Of a stretch of 64,000 bases of DNA, positions 19,542 through 29,046 are shown piece by piece (position 1 is the stretch's first letter; each line of letters starts with the position of its first letter). The notes beneath the pieces were generated by a model. That model worked only from the letters and a program-made list of their open reading frames with translations, made no database searches and had not been told where the DNA came from. Made by a program: the position numbers and the translations under genes. The DNA is from CAYHGX01 sp964356355 (GTDB lineage Bacteria > Patescibacteriota > Gracilibacteria > UBA1369 > LOWO2-01-FULL-3): positions 1 to 64,000 of the forward strand of contig CAYHGX010000007.1 of the NCBI GenBank assembly GCA_964356355.1, in the 5' to 3' direction.

Positions 19542-19865
19542 ATGCCAAAATCCACACCAACTCCGGCCGAAAAACGCACCGGCCCCTACTGGCCCCTCCT
19601 CAACCAAGTCATCGACCCCGAACTCTTCATCGGCATCGTGGACCTAGGCCTTGTCTACAAAATTACCGTCAAAAAGAAATCAGAAATTCACGTAATCATG
19701 ACACTCACAAGCCCCGCGTGCCCGGTGGGCCCGCACATCATCCGCGAAGTCGAAGACAAACTCCGTCGCCAAAAAGGCATCGAAAAAGTATACGTCGAAA
19801 TCACCTGGGACCCCTACTGGACCCAAAACATGATCAACCCCGACATCCGAGACCTCATGTTCTAA
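19542..19865 (+). CDS. SufT-like MIP18 (DUF59) family protein
   Basis: 107 residues from MPKSTPTPAEKRTG (19542). The DUF59 core is visible: EVIDPELFIGIVDLGLVY-type wording (VIDPELFIGIVDLG) and LTSPACPVGPHI. These proteins help Fe-S cluster maturation or transfer. It sits last in the suf operon, 8 bp after sufU. The stop overlaps the convergent lipoprotein gene by 4 bp. Confidence 0.88.
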   Translation: MPKSTPTPAEKRTGPYWPLLNQVIDPELFIGIVDLGLVYKITVKKKSEIHVIMTLTSPACPVGPHIIREVEDKLRRQKGIEKVYVEITWDPYWTQNMINPDIRDLMF

Positions 19866-22435
19866 TTCCTCGAAAAAACAATCGGCGGCCCAGTTAATTC
19901 AGCAGTATTCACAGGCACAAGCACATCTCCTCCATTGGCAACTCGAGTACCAATGTCCACTTCCTGATTATCGCTTCCCGCAATCACCACCATATTTTGC
20001 AAAGCAAAAGTAAGTCCATTCTCAAATCCGTCAAAATCGGAGCGCAACACCACCCTAATATTAGTATATCTAAGCGCCACATCCGGATCATTGGTCACCG
20101 CAGCGATGCCACTAGAAAATGGCACATTAGCTGAAGGATCAAGCACTATGCTAAATCCATTACCATTCCAGTTATTAGCCGGAACCACCACAGTATTTCC
20201 TCCAACCTGCACCTCCACAATCGTTCTACCCAAAGCCACCTTTCCCGGATTGTTATGCAGAAAGTCCATGCGCAATAATTTTCCACCATCGTAATAGTTA
20301 CTCACAAGTCCCTCCCATGCCACCACGCCCTGCTCAATCGCCTCCTGTGAATTTGGATCCACAAGCACTGGCCGATTATTATTTTCCACAGAAATAAGTG
20401 ACCAAGGAGTCGCAAATTCCACTTGTACAGGCTTAGTTGGAAATCGATCAGGATCATTTAAATCAACAAAGACATTATCATAAACAGGTTCACCATTTGC
20501 ATTTTCGCTTATCTGTACCACAGTATGATACTCAATTGGAAACTCCCCACCATCAGCACCGTGCGCACTAATAGCCTCCAGGTCAGCCTTCAAATTAGGC
20601 CTTTCAACAAAGAAGTACGGCTGATCATTCAAAGTTTGAGGAAAATCCACCGCACCATCCAACGGCCTTAATCGAAATTCCAAATTATTCACTACATTTA
20701 TTGGCAAAGGAAGTTGCACATCAACATCCACCGGCGTTCCATTATCATTCGGAGAAATATGAACCTGATTCACTATCATCCCCGCTCCTCCATCCACCAC
20801 TACCTCCACTCCAAAATCATATGCTTCATCAAAATCAGTGGGCCACACTCTCAATCTCAAGGAATCAACAGTTTTAACCTCACCATTATTATTACAATTC
20901 CAGCTAAAAGTTCTTGTTTCATCAAGCGGAAGATGAATTCTTTCACCAGCATGATCATCGCGCGGATCCCAAATCAAATCAGTATTCCCACTCCAAAGAT
21001 ACTGAGAATAATTATCCCAAGTCACAGGCTGCCTTTCGCCGTCCAGGTAACAGTTAAAAAAATTATCAACACCCGGACCACCCTCATCAAGCGCTCGATT
21101 AGTAACCAAATTCCAACTATTGTCATTTTCACTCCAATTAACTCTCTGATTTTGTGGATCAATTGTGTCCAATACTGCATCCTGACTTGCAAAAGCAACA
21201 TTCATTATATCACATTTCAAATCCACTTCCGTTCCCTCAGAAACATTTAAATCACTATTTCTAACATTAAGATTAAGAGTATCGCCAGGAAAAATCTCTA
21301 CGGGTTGTCCATCAATCATCTCTACATGACCATCCTCCAAAGCCCCACCCATCACCACATCCACAAGCTGATAATCACTATTTCTCACCTCAATTAGAGC
21401 ATCTCCATTCACAGGAGCCGGCAAATCTGTAGCTATGTCCACACAATCCACATCAATTGCCGAAACCGCTCCAAAAGCCGCACTATCACTCAAAACATCC
21501 CATCTGCCTATTACTACCGGATCCACCTGAGGCCCCGTAGATATAGGAACAATTTGATCCCGATCACCAAAATAATACCTGGGAATAAGCCTATAATTAT
21601 TACTATTAGTAAAAGCCGTTGGTGGCGCACTACATCCATCAAATTCATTCGCCCTATCATAACAATTCACCTCAACTCCCTCTCCTCCAATTAATGATAA
21701 ATAAGGAGCACTATAAAAATCATTGCTATGATCACTATCGCCAAGTCGATGCTCCACTCTCACTACCACAGGCTCATCACTTCGAAGTGTTAAGGCCCCA
21801 TTTGTTGGTTGAATACGACCACCACTATTGCGTTGGCCAAAAGGCGCTTCAATGTCATCTCCCCAAGTAATTTTCGTAGGCAGATCGAAATATGAACCAT
21901 TCAAGCTCACCCTCGCCTCCGGTACCACCAACTCACCATCAGGCTGATCAAAGTGCGCCAAGACCTGAAAACAGGCAGTATTTACATTACTAGTTTGACC
22001 AGCAACAGCTAGCACTGCCACAGCATCCATGTCCACACGTTGTGACGAACGATTATCCGGAGAAGCAATCACTACTCCAGACGGAAACAAGGCACAACGA
22101 GTCACCTCAATAGTGCCTGTAACTTGTGGGGGCAAAGCAGCATCGAGCAAAGCAGCATCAGGTGAAACTGCAAAATCCGGCGATACACCAGCATCAATAT
22201 CATTAACTGCTCCATCCACCGCAGGCAAAGCTGCATCAATAATTTCCCACGCCGGGACATCCGACCCAGCATCCACAATTGCAGAATCAGGCTTAAATCC
22301 TCCATCAGCAAAAATACTAGGCCCAGAATCAACATCTGAAACCCCCAGATCACCAGTACGATGAGCACCAGGATCTCCGCAGCCCACAAGAGCGGCTCCA
22401 AGCGCCAAATTCCTTCCTAAGTTACCCAATCCCAT
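19862..22435 (-). CDS. large surface lipoprotein, unknown function
   Basis: 857 residues with a short lipoprotein signal: LGAALVGC, Cys19 the predicted lipidation site. A low-complexity Asp/Ala-rich linker of ~100 residues follows (VDAGSDVPAW, SPDAALLDAALP). The remainder is beta-rich with Asn/Asp/Gly patches and no family I recognise. Several segments repeat the style LNVRNSDLNVSEG and FRLRPLDGAV, suggesting multiple Ig- or jelly-roll-like domains. Probably extracellular and membrane-anchored. It has its own promoter and diverges from the SLH flavoprotein gene. Confidence 0.78.
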   Translation of the reverse strand: MGLGNLGRNLALGAALVGCGDPGAHRTGDLGVSDVDSGPSIFADGGFKPDSAIVDAGSDVPAWEIIDAALPAVDGAVNDIDAGVSPDFAVSPDAALLDAALPPQVTGTIEVTRCALFPSGVVIASPDNRSSQRVDMDAVAVLAVAGQTSNVNTACFQVLAHFDQPDGELVVPEARVSLNGSYFDLPTKITWGDDIEAPFGQRNSGGRIQPTNGALTLRSDEPVVVRVEHRLGDSDHSNDFYSAPYLSLIGGEGVEVNCYDRANEFDGCSAPPTAFTNSNNYRLIPRYYFGDRDQIVPISTGPQVDPVVIGRWDVLSDSAAFGAVSAIDVDCVDIATDLPAPVNGDALIEVRNSDYQLVDVVMGGALEDGHVEMIDGQPVEIFPGDTLNLNVRNSDLNVSEGTEVDLKCDIMNVAFASQDAVLDTIDPQNQRVNWSENDNSWNLVTNRALDEGGPGVDNFFNCYLDGERQPVTWDNYSQYLWSGNTDLIWDPRDDHAGERIHLPLDETRTFSWNCNNNGEVKTVDSLRLRVWPTDFDEAYDFGVEVVVDGGAGMIVNQVHISPNDNGTPVDVDVQLPLPINVVNNLEFRLRPLDGAVDFPQTLNDQPYFFVERPNLKADLEAISAHGADGGEFPIEYHTVVQISENANGEPVYDNVFVDLNDPDRFPTKPVQVEFATPWSLISVENNNRPVLVDPNSQEAIEQGVVAWEGLVSNYYDGGKLLRMDFLHNNPGKVALGRTIVEVQVGGNTVVVPANNWNGNGFSIVLDPSANVPFSSGIAAVTNDPDVALRYTNIRVVLRSDFDGFENGLTFALQNMVVIAGSDNQEVDIGTRVANGGDVLVPVNTAELTGPPIVFSRN

Positions 22436-22458
22436 TTCAGTTTGATTAAAGATAGTTA

Positions 22459-22488
22459 TCTATACCACGCTTTACGCCGATCTGTCAA
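22459..22488 (-). promoter_or_regulatory. promoter of the 19862-22435 lipoprotein
   Basis: Minus-strand TTGACA (22483-22488), 18-bp spacer, TATAGA (22459-22464). Confidence 0.5.
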
Positions 22489-22535
22489 CCCTTATGATTT
22501 CCCCACCCTACCTCCTTCCAAAAACCACACTTTCA

Positions 22536-22544
22536 TGCTATAAT
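22536..22544 (+). promoter_or_regulatory. extended -10 promoter of the FAD/SLH gene
   Basis: TGCTATAAT ends 22 bp upstream of the ATG at 22567. There is no good -35, consistent with an extended -10 promoter. Confidence 0.5.
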
Positions 22545-22566
22545 AAATAAAAATAAACACATACAT

Positions 22567-24618
22567 ATGGAAGATTTCAACCCAACCCCAACTCCCCCTC
22601 AACCATCAAGTAGAAAAAAATGGCTTCTACTTACTGCAGGAATTCTAATTTTAGTTGGTGCGGCCTCATTACCCACAATCGGCTCTCTCTTCAAAGGAGC
22701 CCTCTTTATTGATCAAAATCTACAAAACCGAAAAATCCTTTCCGATGCCTCAACTCTTGCCAAAGACGCAGTAAAAATCGATCAACAGCACACCAAAGAA
22801 TGTGATGTCATCGTTGCCGGAGCGGGTACAGGCGGAATTACCGCGGCTATTGCCTCAGCCAGAGAAGGAGCAAAAACCTGCCTCATTGAAGAAACAGATT
22901 GGCTTGGCGGCATGCTTACAGCCGCAGGTGTTTCAGCCATCGACGGTCGTCCAGACAGTATTTCCGGAATCTTTTACGAATTCACCCAGAAACTTGAAAA
23001 ATATTATGCCCCAAATACCAACGTAATCCACAATTGTACCGTAAGTTACCTCTGCTTCGAGCCAAATGTTGGCGACAAAATCCTCAAAGAAATGGTTGGA
23101 CAAGAAAAAAATCTCGAAGTTTTTTATAATTCCAAAATCAATAAAGTCTACCGTGAAGGCAACAATATTCTCGGTGTAAATTTCATCCAAAACGGCACCA
23201 GCTACATCGCCAACGCCAACGTCACAATCGATGCTACTGAATATGGCGATCTAATGTACCTCGGAAACATCCCTTACAGCATAGGTATTGATAAAGATTC
23301 CAAAGAATCCCTGGCCGACCGCGCAGACTCCTGCATCCAGCCACTAACCTACGTAGCAATCCTCAGAAAAACATCCACTCCATCCACTATTGAAATGCCC
23401 CCAAATTACGACCGCGAAAAATACAAATGCCTAATAAAAGGCGACAAATGCCCAGACTCCAATAGTAAATTCGACTTTGATCGCCTCATGAGCTACGGCC
23501 GCATGCCAAACAACAAGCTCATGATCAACATTCCAAGCCACTCATACGGCAACGACTTTCATGCCAATTCTGAAAACCTTGAAAACTACTCCCGCGAAGC
23601 AATTTTAGAAGAGGCTAAAAATTATTCACGTGGCTTCATCTACTTCCTTCAAACAGAAGTCGGATTAGAAAATTACGCCCTCGACGGAGAATTCAATACC
23701 TCAGATAATTTCGCAAAAATGCCATACGTAAGAGAAAGCCGACGACTAGTTGGAGAAAAAAGATTAGTTGAATCCGACGTAGTAAAAGGTGGAGGAATTG
23801 AAAGAGCTGATATCTATGATGATGCTATCGCTATTGGTGATTACCCTATCGACCTGCACTTCTGCAAATATGGTAAAGGTGATATCTTCCAGCCAATTGC
23901 CCCTTACCAAATCCCCTATGGTGTCACAATTCCAAAAGAGATTGATGGCTTTATGGCCGCCGACAAAAACATCTCAGTCAGTCACATCGTCAACGGCACA
24001 ACCCGTCTCCAACCTGTAACTATGTCAGTGGGACAAGCAGTTGGTATCGCTGCAGCCATGGCCTCAAAACAGGGCATCGAACCTAGAGATATCGACGTCC
24101 ATGTTTTACAACAAAAACTATTGGCCGCCGGCAGCAACCTCTTCTTTTTCAAAGATCTACCCACTCAACATTGGGCCTACAAACCCGTAGCCCAACTAGC
24201 CATCAAAGGCCTCCTTTCCGGCTACAGCGATTTCACCTTCCGCCCAAGCGATCCGGTAACTGAAGGAGTTATCACAAAAATATTTGAAAAGTTCCTCACC
24301 CTCAAAAACCAAGATAAATCAATCCTTGCAAGCCTCAACCTCAACAATGATTCGGCTAATCCAGTTAACAGAGAAGAAACCGCCCACTATCTTTATCAGC
24401 TACTCGAAGCCACAAACGCCCTCCCAATCAACAACGACACCAGCCTCCATTTTACCGATATTCAAGAGGGAACAACTGTAAACAGAGACGCTCAGGCACT
24501 TGCTGCCTTAAACATCGTCAGCCGTACAAACACAGTTTTCCGCCCAAACGACAAGCTCACCCGTGCTGAAGCCATCGTTCTCATCGGACGCACTATGGAC
24601 GCGATCTTCACTGAATAA
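22567..24618 (+). CDS. membrane-anchored FAD-dependent oxidoreductase with two SLH domains
   Basis: 683 residues. One N-terminal membrane helix (WLLLTAGILILVGAASL, residues ~20-40) precedes a flavoprotein domain. Its Rossmann motif VIVAGAGTGGITAA and downstream LIEETDWLGGMLTAAG match the FAD_oxidored (PF12831) family. The family's C-terminal FAD segment appears as NGTTRLQPVTMSVGQAVGIAA. The last ~160 residues hold two S-layer-homology repeats (HWAYKPVAQLAIKGLLSGY and FRPNDKLTRAEAIVLIGR). The enzyme is therefore likely outside the membrane and bound to the cell wall, which is unusual. The substrate is unknown. It is followed 3 bp later by the DUF4012 gene, so the two are probably co-transcribed. 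Confidence 0.87.
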   Translation: MEDFNPTPTPPQPSSRKKWLLLTAGILILVGAASLPTIGSLFKGALFIDQNLQNRKILSDASTLAKDAVKIDQQHTKECDVIVAGAGTGGITAAIASAREGAKTCLIEETDWLGGMLTAAGVSAIDGRPDSISGIFYEFTQKLEKYYAPNTNVIHNCTVSYLCFEPNVGDKILKEMVGQEKNLEVFYNSKINKVYREGNNILGVNFIQNGTSYIANANVTIDATEYGDLMYLGNIPYSIGIDKDSKESLADRADSCIQPLTYVAILRKTSTPSTIEMPPNYDREKYKCLIKGDKCPDSNSKFDFDRLMSYGRMPNNKLMINIPSHSYGNDFHANSENLENYSREAILEEAKNYSRGFIYFLQTEVGLENYALDGEFNTSDNFAKMPYVRESRRLVGEKRLVESDVVKGGGIERADIYDDAIAIGDYPIDLHFCKYGKGDIFQPIAPYQIPYGVTIPKEIDGFMAADKNISVSHIVNGTTRLQPVTMSVGQAVGIAAAMASKQGIEPRDIDVHVLQQKLLAAGSNLFFFKDLPTQHWAYKPVAQLAIKGLLSGYSDFTFRPSDPVTEGVITKIFEKFLTLKNQDKSILASLNLNNDSANPVNREETAHYLYQLLEATNALPINNDTSLHFTDIQEGTTVNRDAQALAALNIVSRTNTVFRPNDKLTRAEAIVLIGRTMDAIFTE

Positions 24619-24620
24619 AC

Positions 24621-26252
24621 ATGAAAAAGGAGAGGCTCAAGAAATTAATTAAGATTCTATTGTACTTACTGTCCTCAACGACAGTAATTGCAATTATAGC
24701 CTTCTACGTGATCAAATCACTGCTCGGTGATCTAGATATATTTTTGCCCTACGCCAAAGAAATGGCCGGATTCAACAACCCAAAAAACTATCTAATTCTC
24801 TTCCAAAACAACAACGAACTCAGGCCCACAGGTGGATTTATTAATTCATACGGAACTCTAAATCTCAACAAAGGCAAATTAGCTCTAAGTTTCGCCGATT
24901 CCTACAGCCTCACAAATGTCGCCAACTTACCCAAAGCACCGGAACCCTTCAATCACCTACTTAACGCCGACCCAAAATTCAAAGGCTGGTACTTCAGAGA
25001 TTCAAATTTCAATGTCGATTTTACAGAAGCAGTTAAAGACATCGAAAAATTATTCAAACAACAATCAAATCAAAAAAATACCAATTTTGATGGAGTAATA
25101 GCGGTTAATTTTGAGCTTCTGGAAGACCTCGTTAGCATCTATGATCTAAAACTAGGAGACATTCTCCTCACCAAAGAAAACCTATTCTCAACCCTGGAAT
25201 TTAACGTAAAAAACATCGACACGCACAACGTTGAAGATCTCAAAAACAGAAAAAACGGCATGGGAGAACTCGCCAATACCCTAATGCATGAAATAATCTT
25301 TTCACCTACAAAATACCCCGCTCTTCTCAAAGTCATAAAAACCGACCTAGATCAAAAAAAACTCATCCTCTATTTCAAAAACACCGCCCTACAACAAGCA
25401 ATTGAAGCCAAAGGCTGGGCCGACAGATTCACTCCTGAAAAATATAAAAACTTCATCTACACCAATATCGCCAATATTGGAGGCCGAAAATCCGACCGCT
25501 ACATCACAAAACAACACGAATACTTTGTCAGCTTCGATGAAAACAATCGAGGAAAAGTAAGATATACCCTCTCCATGGAGCATTTCGGAAACTACAACCT
25601 CAACTCCGACATCTACACCGCCTATATTCGAATATTTATCCCCAAAAACAGCACTCCTTCAAAACAGTATTTTGACTCCTATCTCACCCTCAAACCCAGC
25701 GAAAAAAAGGAAATCACACTTGAATACGTCCTACCCAAAAGCATCACTCCCGAAAACTTCAACCTCGACCTAATCAAACAGCCAGGCACAAAAGACCACT
25801 GGAACCTTATTGTAAAAACCCCTGCAGAAAACTCACTCAAATCCTCAGAATTTGAGGTAAAAGAGGGTCTAAGCACCTGGTCAAATTTCCTACTTTCAGA
25901 TCAACATTTCACCTTTCAACTCCTCAAAGACACCATTCCACCAGTAATTGTTTGGCAAAAATTCTCAGACCAAAACCTAATTGAAGTAAATATCAGTGAA
26001 CCACTAAATGAAGGCAGCCTACTAAATCCCAACAACTACAAAGTCACCGACCTCAATTACATCGATAATAATACCGACCAGATCAACATTGAAAAAGTAT
26101 ACTTCAAAAACAACAGCATATTTATTCAAACCAACGGAATTTCCTATGTAAAAGGCGAAAGGTATAGTCTCAAAATTAAAAACCTCGAAGACCTAGCCGG
26201 CAACAACACCGTCCCTTCAACCCTAAATGTTACGGTAGTGCAAAGCTCCTGA
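24621..26252 (+). CDS. DUF4012 membrane-anchored envelope protein
   Basis: 543 residues with an N-terminal membrane helix (ILLYLLSSTTVIAIIAFYV) and the DUF4012 signature NNNELRPTGGFINSYG at about residues 63-78. DUF4012 proteins are common in CPR and Gram-positive bacteria with unknown function. The C-terminus (VIVWQKFSDQNLIEVNISE to the end) resembles a Big_5/SbsA-like Ig domain. It ends in TGA, evidence for the standard bacterial code. Operon with the SLH flavoprotein. Confidence 0.88.
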   Translation: MKKERLKKLIKILLYLLSSTTVIAIIAFYVIKSLLGDLDIFLPYAKEMAGFNNPKNYLILFQNNNELRPTGGFINSYGTLNLNKGKLALSFADSYSLTNVANLPKAPEPFNHLLNADPKFKGWYFRDSNFNVDFTEAVKDIEKLFKQQSNQKNTNFDGVIAVNFELLEDLVSIYDLKLGDILLTKENLFSTLEFNVKNIDTHNVEDLKNRKNGMGELANTLMHEIIFSPTKYPALLKVIKTDLDQKKLILYFKNTALQQAIEAKGWADRFTPEKYKNFIYTNIANIGGRKSDRYITKQHEYFVSFDENNRGKVRYTLSMEHFGNYNLNSDIYTAYIRIFIPKNSTPSKQYFDSYLTLKPSEKKEITLEYVLPKSITPENFNLDLIKQPGTKDHWNLIVKTPAENSLKSSEFEVKEGLSTWSNFLLSDQHFTFQLLKDTIPPVIVWQKFSDQNLIEVNISEPLNEGSLLNPNNYKVTDLNYIDNNTDQINIEKVYFKNNSIFIQTNGISYVKGERYSLKIKNLEDLAGNNTVPSTLNVTVVQSS

Positions 26253-26254
26253 TC

Positions 26255-27016
26255 CTAGCCCGCGCTCTCCCAGATATAGTCAAAAATCGCTTCCATCGTG
26301 GCATAAAAAGTTTCACTCTCCACCACTATTCCGTGAATCTGCTTATTAAAATCGATCATCGCCACCTGCGATCCACCAAATAAAATAATCTCCGACTGTA
26401 AATTAAAGGGATGATTTTCAACAATTCTACTTTCCCGATTGGAAGCCGCATCCAAAGACTTATACCTCTCACTTTTTTCACTCCCCGCCACCAACACCTT
26501 ACTAAAGACCCTCTTCGCCACCTTCTCCTGAATGAAGCGCTTTTTCAAAAAATCCTTCATCACCCCCGGCATACTTGTAAGATTGATAAACGCCTTTTGC
26601 ACATCCCCCTCAATTAAAGTTTCCTGATACAAATTCACAATCGCCTTGTCCCCCTCATACACCCGAGTTTTCGGCTTCACATAAGCACTTTTAACCAACT
26701 TTGCCATCTCCACCAAAGCCGCAGCCGCCACCCCTTTACGTGCCTTAAGCTCCTCCATCTCCCTGTCCAAATCCCTCACAAAAATTTCCGGTGAAACAGC
26801 AATATACACCGCCACCTCATTCACCTCACTCTGGACCAAAAGCCCACGTTTAAGCAGTCGCTTCAAAACAGAATAAACAGTAGTGCGGTCAATCTTCGTT
26901 CTCAACGCCACAGAGCTTGCAAAAGCCTGTCCATGCTCAAAAACATCTAAATAAATCTGAATATCCTTCTCATTCAGACCTTGATTCTTCAAAAATGTAA
27001 CTACAATCTGCTGCAT
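26255..27016 (-). CDS. TrmB-family transcriptional regulator
   Basis: 253 residues from MQQIVVTFLKNQGLNEKD (27014-27016); the 36-residue upstream extension is hydrophobic and unlike the family. The N-terminal winged helix (GLNEKDIQIYLDVF, RTKIDRTTVYSVLKRLLKRGLL) matches TrmB/Sugar_trans_reg HTH. A coiled coil follows (DREMEELKARKG), then a ligand-binding-like region ending IILFGGSQVAMIDF. It probably controls itself and the divergent flavoprotein, since a palindrome sits directly before its start. The ligand is unknown. Confidence 0.82.
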   Translation of the reverse strand: MQQIVVTFLKNQGLNEKDIQIYLDVFEHGQAFASSVALRTKIDRTTVYSVLKRLLKRGLLVQSEVNEVAVYIAVSPEIFVRDLDREMEELKARKGVAAAALVEMAKLVKSAYVKPKTRVYEGDKAIVNLYQETLIEGDVQKAFINLTSMPGVMKDFLKKRFIQEKVAKRVFSKVLVAGSEKSERYKSLDAASNRESRIVENHPFNLQSEIILFGGSQVAMIDFNKQIHGIVVESETFYATMEAIFDYIWESAG

Positions 27017-27018
27017 AT

Positions 27019-27039
27019 GTGTTGACGACACTTCAACAC
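27019..27039. promoter_or_regulatory. candidate operator of the TrmB-like regulator
   Basis: GTGTTGA (27019-27025) and TCAACAC (27033-27039) are a perfect 7-bp inverted repeat with a 7-bp spacer, 2 bp upstream of the regulator start. A minus-strand -10 (TATGAT, 27044-27049) puts the predicted transcription start inside it, suggesting autorepression. Confidence 0.45.
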
Positions 27040-27101
27040 CACAATCATACCCCAGATACTTGCTCCCACAAAGGCAAAATAGTATTAGTATCTTCCACCA
27101 A

Positions 27102-27129
27102 TTGAAACCCAGCCAAAGAAGCATAAACT
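27102..27129 (+). promoter_or_regulatory. promoter of the PCMH flavoprotein, possibly leaderless
   Basis: TTGAAA (27102-27107), 16-bp spacer, TAAACT (27124-27129). The ATG at 27136 begins 6 bp after the -10, so the transcript may have no 5' leader. Confidence 0.4.
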
Positions 27130-27135
27130 AAAGAC

Positions 27136-29046
27136 ATGAGCACACTAGACACCAACAACTCAGCACTTGAAGGGGAGAACCCCCACTACCTATCAGCACT
27201 ACTAGGTAGTGTCGAAACATATCCAACAACAACCGTAGATCACAATCCTCATCTACCAAATGCCTTTCTATATCACAAGGCCTCACACGCACTTAAACTC
27301 GCAGGACTAGGCCAACTAAACTATCTCACTGACGAACCAGGCCAACTTCCCACGGAGCATCTTCCATACATGGTTACCCAGCCCCTTCTCCGTGACATGG
27401 CCAAGGCCGAAGTGCCAGCTCGCTACCATCTTCGTACTCGCGATCTCCACAGGGCCACCCAAATAGCACAACAGCTAGGTCTTCAAGTAGTTATCATTGG
27501 AGCTCTCACCAGCGCCACCGAAAACTTTGGTGCCCCCGGAGTAGAATATGATAGCGACAAGATCATCGCCATAGAAGCAGAAGGAGTACCAGACAGCAGC
27601 CAAATCAAACAATCAATCGATGGCGACTATGCATTAAGCAACGAGGTTCATATCGACCTAAAAAATGGCACCCTACGCGCCGGCGCCGGCCTCACTCCCG
27701 ACCAATTAAATGAACTCCTCCCAGCAGGCAAATGGCTCGCAGTAGACGCCACCACCCGAGGTCAGCTCAAAGCAGTACTTCCAACCGGCCCCATGGGCCC
27801 AGCACGAATTCGCCCCTCCGAAGTCATCGAGGAAGTAAAACTTACCGATGGCACAACAATAAAAGTACTCCAAGGCCCAGAAGTAGAACAACATGAAGGC
27901 CTCCTCGGAATCACTGGCGGCGTAGTAGAAACAACCTATAAAATCCTCGATGTACCAAAAGAAAAATTTGGAGTTTTTGCAGCCCTGAATGTTCAAACAC
28001 TCGACCCCGAAAACACCAACTGGGACGAAGAGCTAGCCAACGTTCTAGCCCACCTCTACCCAGCACTCAATTTAAGAATCAACGGCAACAGATTGGAATC
28101 CGATTGGTCAGAAGGCTACCTGGACGGAGTAGAAATCATTACCGAAAACGAATTACAGTTCTTACTCGAAGACCAAGTAGCAGTAAGTGACGAAATCAAA
28201 ACCCAAGCCCGAACCCTCCTGGCAAACCTAAAACAAGCCAACTCAAAATACGGTCTCTTCATCACAGGAAGAGCAGAGAAAAACTTTTCAACACTCACAG
28301 AATCCACCACTCCCGACAATCCAATAAATACAATGCTGACTCTTTTAGAAACAGCAGAAATGTCTGATGTCATCGAAATTCCACCAGCCAAAATGAAAGG
28401 TCTATACCAGCTCCGCGAAGACATTCCCACCGCAGCAAAAAGCGAAGCTGCCCCAGAACAACCAGATCCAGAAATCCTCCGCGCCAGCTTCACTACAGAC
28501 TTCGTCACAACAATTTCTGCAAGCGCTAGAGAACAGTTAAATGCCCTCTATGGTGGCGAACGCATTGATTTCCTCCGCGCCAACATCCGCAGACAACTAA
28601 CTCCACATCTTGCCCGCCAAAAGGTATTTGCACGAATGCAAAGAGAAAATAACATCCCAGAACTTAAATTGCGCAATCTAAGCTACGGCCACGGCCACAT
28701 TCGCGGCCTCGACCTTCATGATAGAGAAACCCTCATCGCAAATCTCAAAGGACTAAGTCCAGAAAGAAGAGCGATAGTGATAGCAGCTTTCATGAAAAAC
28801 AAAGAACGAGCGAAAACAGAAGCAAACGGGGCCCTCAAAGAGGGCATGGCCCGCCTCGCCACAGACCCCAACACCACCCAGCTCAGCGGAGAAAAAGGCA
28901 AACTCCCAGAATTCGACACTCTCTCACCAAGCAAAAAAGATGAAGTAGCAGATCTAGTTAAAGCAGCCCCTCCAGTATTTAGCTGGCGCGCAGTTGGCTC
29001 AAAAGTTTGGAACTATATCCAAGCACGCAACACCGCAGCCGCCTAA
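27136..29046 (+). CDS. FAD-binding (PCMH-type) oxidoreductase-like protein
   Basis: 636 residues without signal or membrane segment. Residues ~95-280 resemble an FAD-binding PCMH/FAD_binding_4 domain: RTRDLHRATQIAQQLGLQVV, GALTSATENFG (the pyrophosphate-binding turn), LPTGPMGPARI and LLGITGGVVETTYKI. The central part has a substrate-domain-like region; the last ~200 residues are helical, charged and unfamiliar. It may be a cytoplasmic dehydrogenase or oxidase using an organic acid or alcohol, under control of the neighbouring TrmB-like regulator. The family call is moderate because the key motif is degenerate. Confidence 0.6.
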   Translation: MSTLDTNNSALEGENPHYLSALLGSVETYPTTTVDHNPHLPNAFLYHKASHALKLAGLGQLNYLTDEPGQLPTEHLPYMVTQPLLRDMAKAEVPARYHLRTRDLHRATQIAQQLGLQVVIIGALTSATENFGAPGVEYDSDKIIAIEAEGVPDSSQIKQSIDGDYALSNEVHIDLKNGTLRAGAGLTPDQLNELLPAGKWLAVDATTRGQLKAVLPTGPMGPARIRPSEVIEEVKLTDGTTIKVLQGPEVEQHEGLLGITGGVVETTYKILDVPKEKFGVFAALNVQTLDPENTNWDEELANVLAHLYPALNLRINGNRLESDWSEGYLDGVEIITENELQFLLEDQVAVSDEIKTQARTLLANLKQANSKYGLFITGRAEKNFSTLTESTTPDNPINTMLTLLETAEMSDVIEIPPAKMKGLYQLREDIPTAAKSEAAPEQPDPEILRASFTTDFVTTISASAREQLNALYGGERIDFLRANIRRQLTPHLARQKVFARMQRENNIPELKLRNLSYGHGHIRGLDLHDRETLIANLKGLSPERRAIVIAAFMKNKERAKTEANGALKEGMARLATDPNTTQLSGEKGKLPEFDTLSPSKKDEVADLVKAAPPVFSWRAVGSKVWNYIQARNTAAA

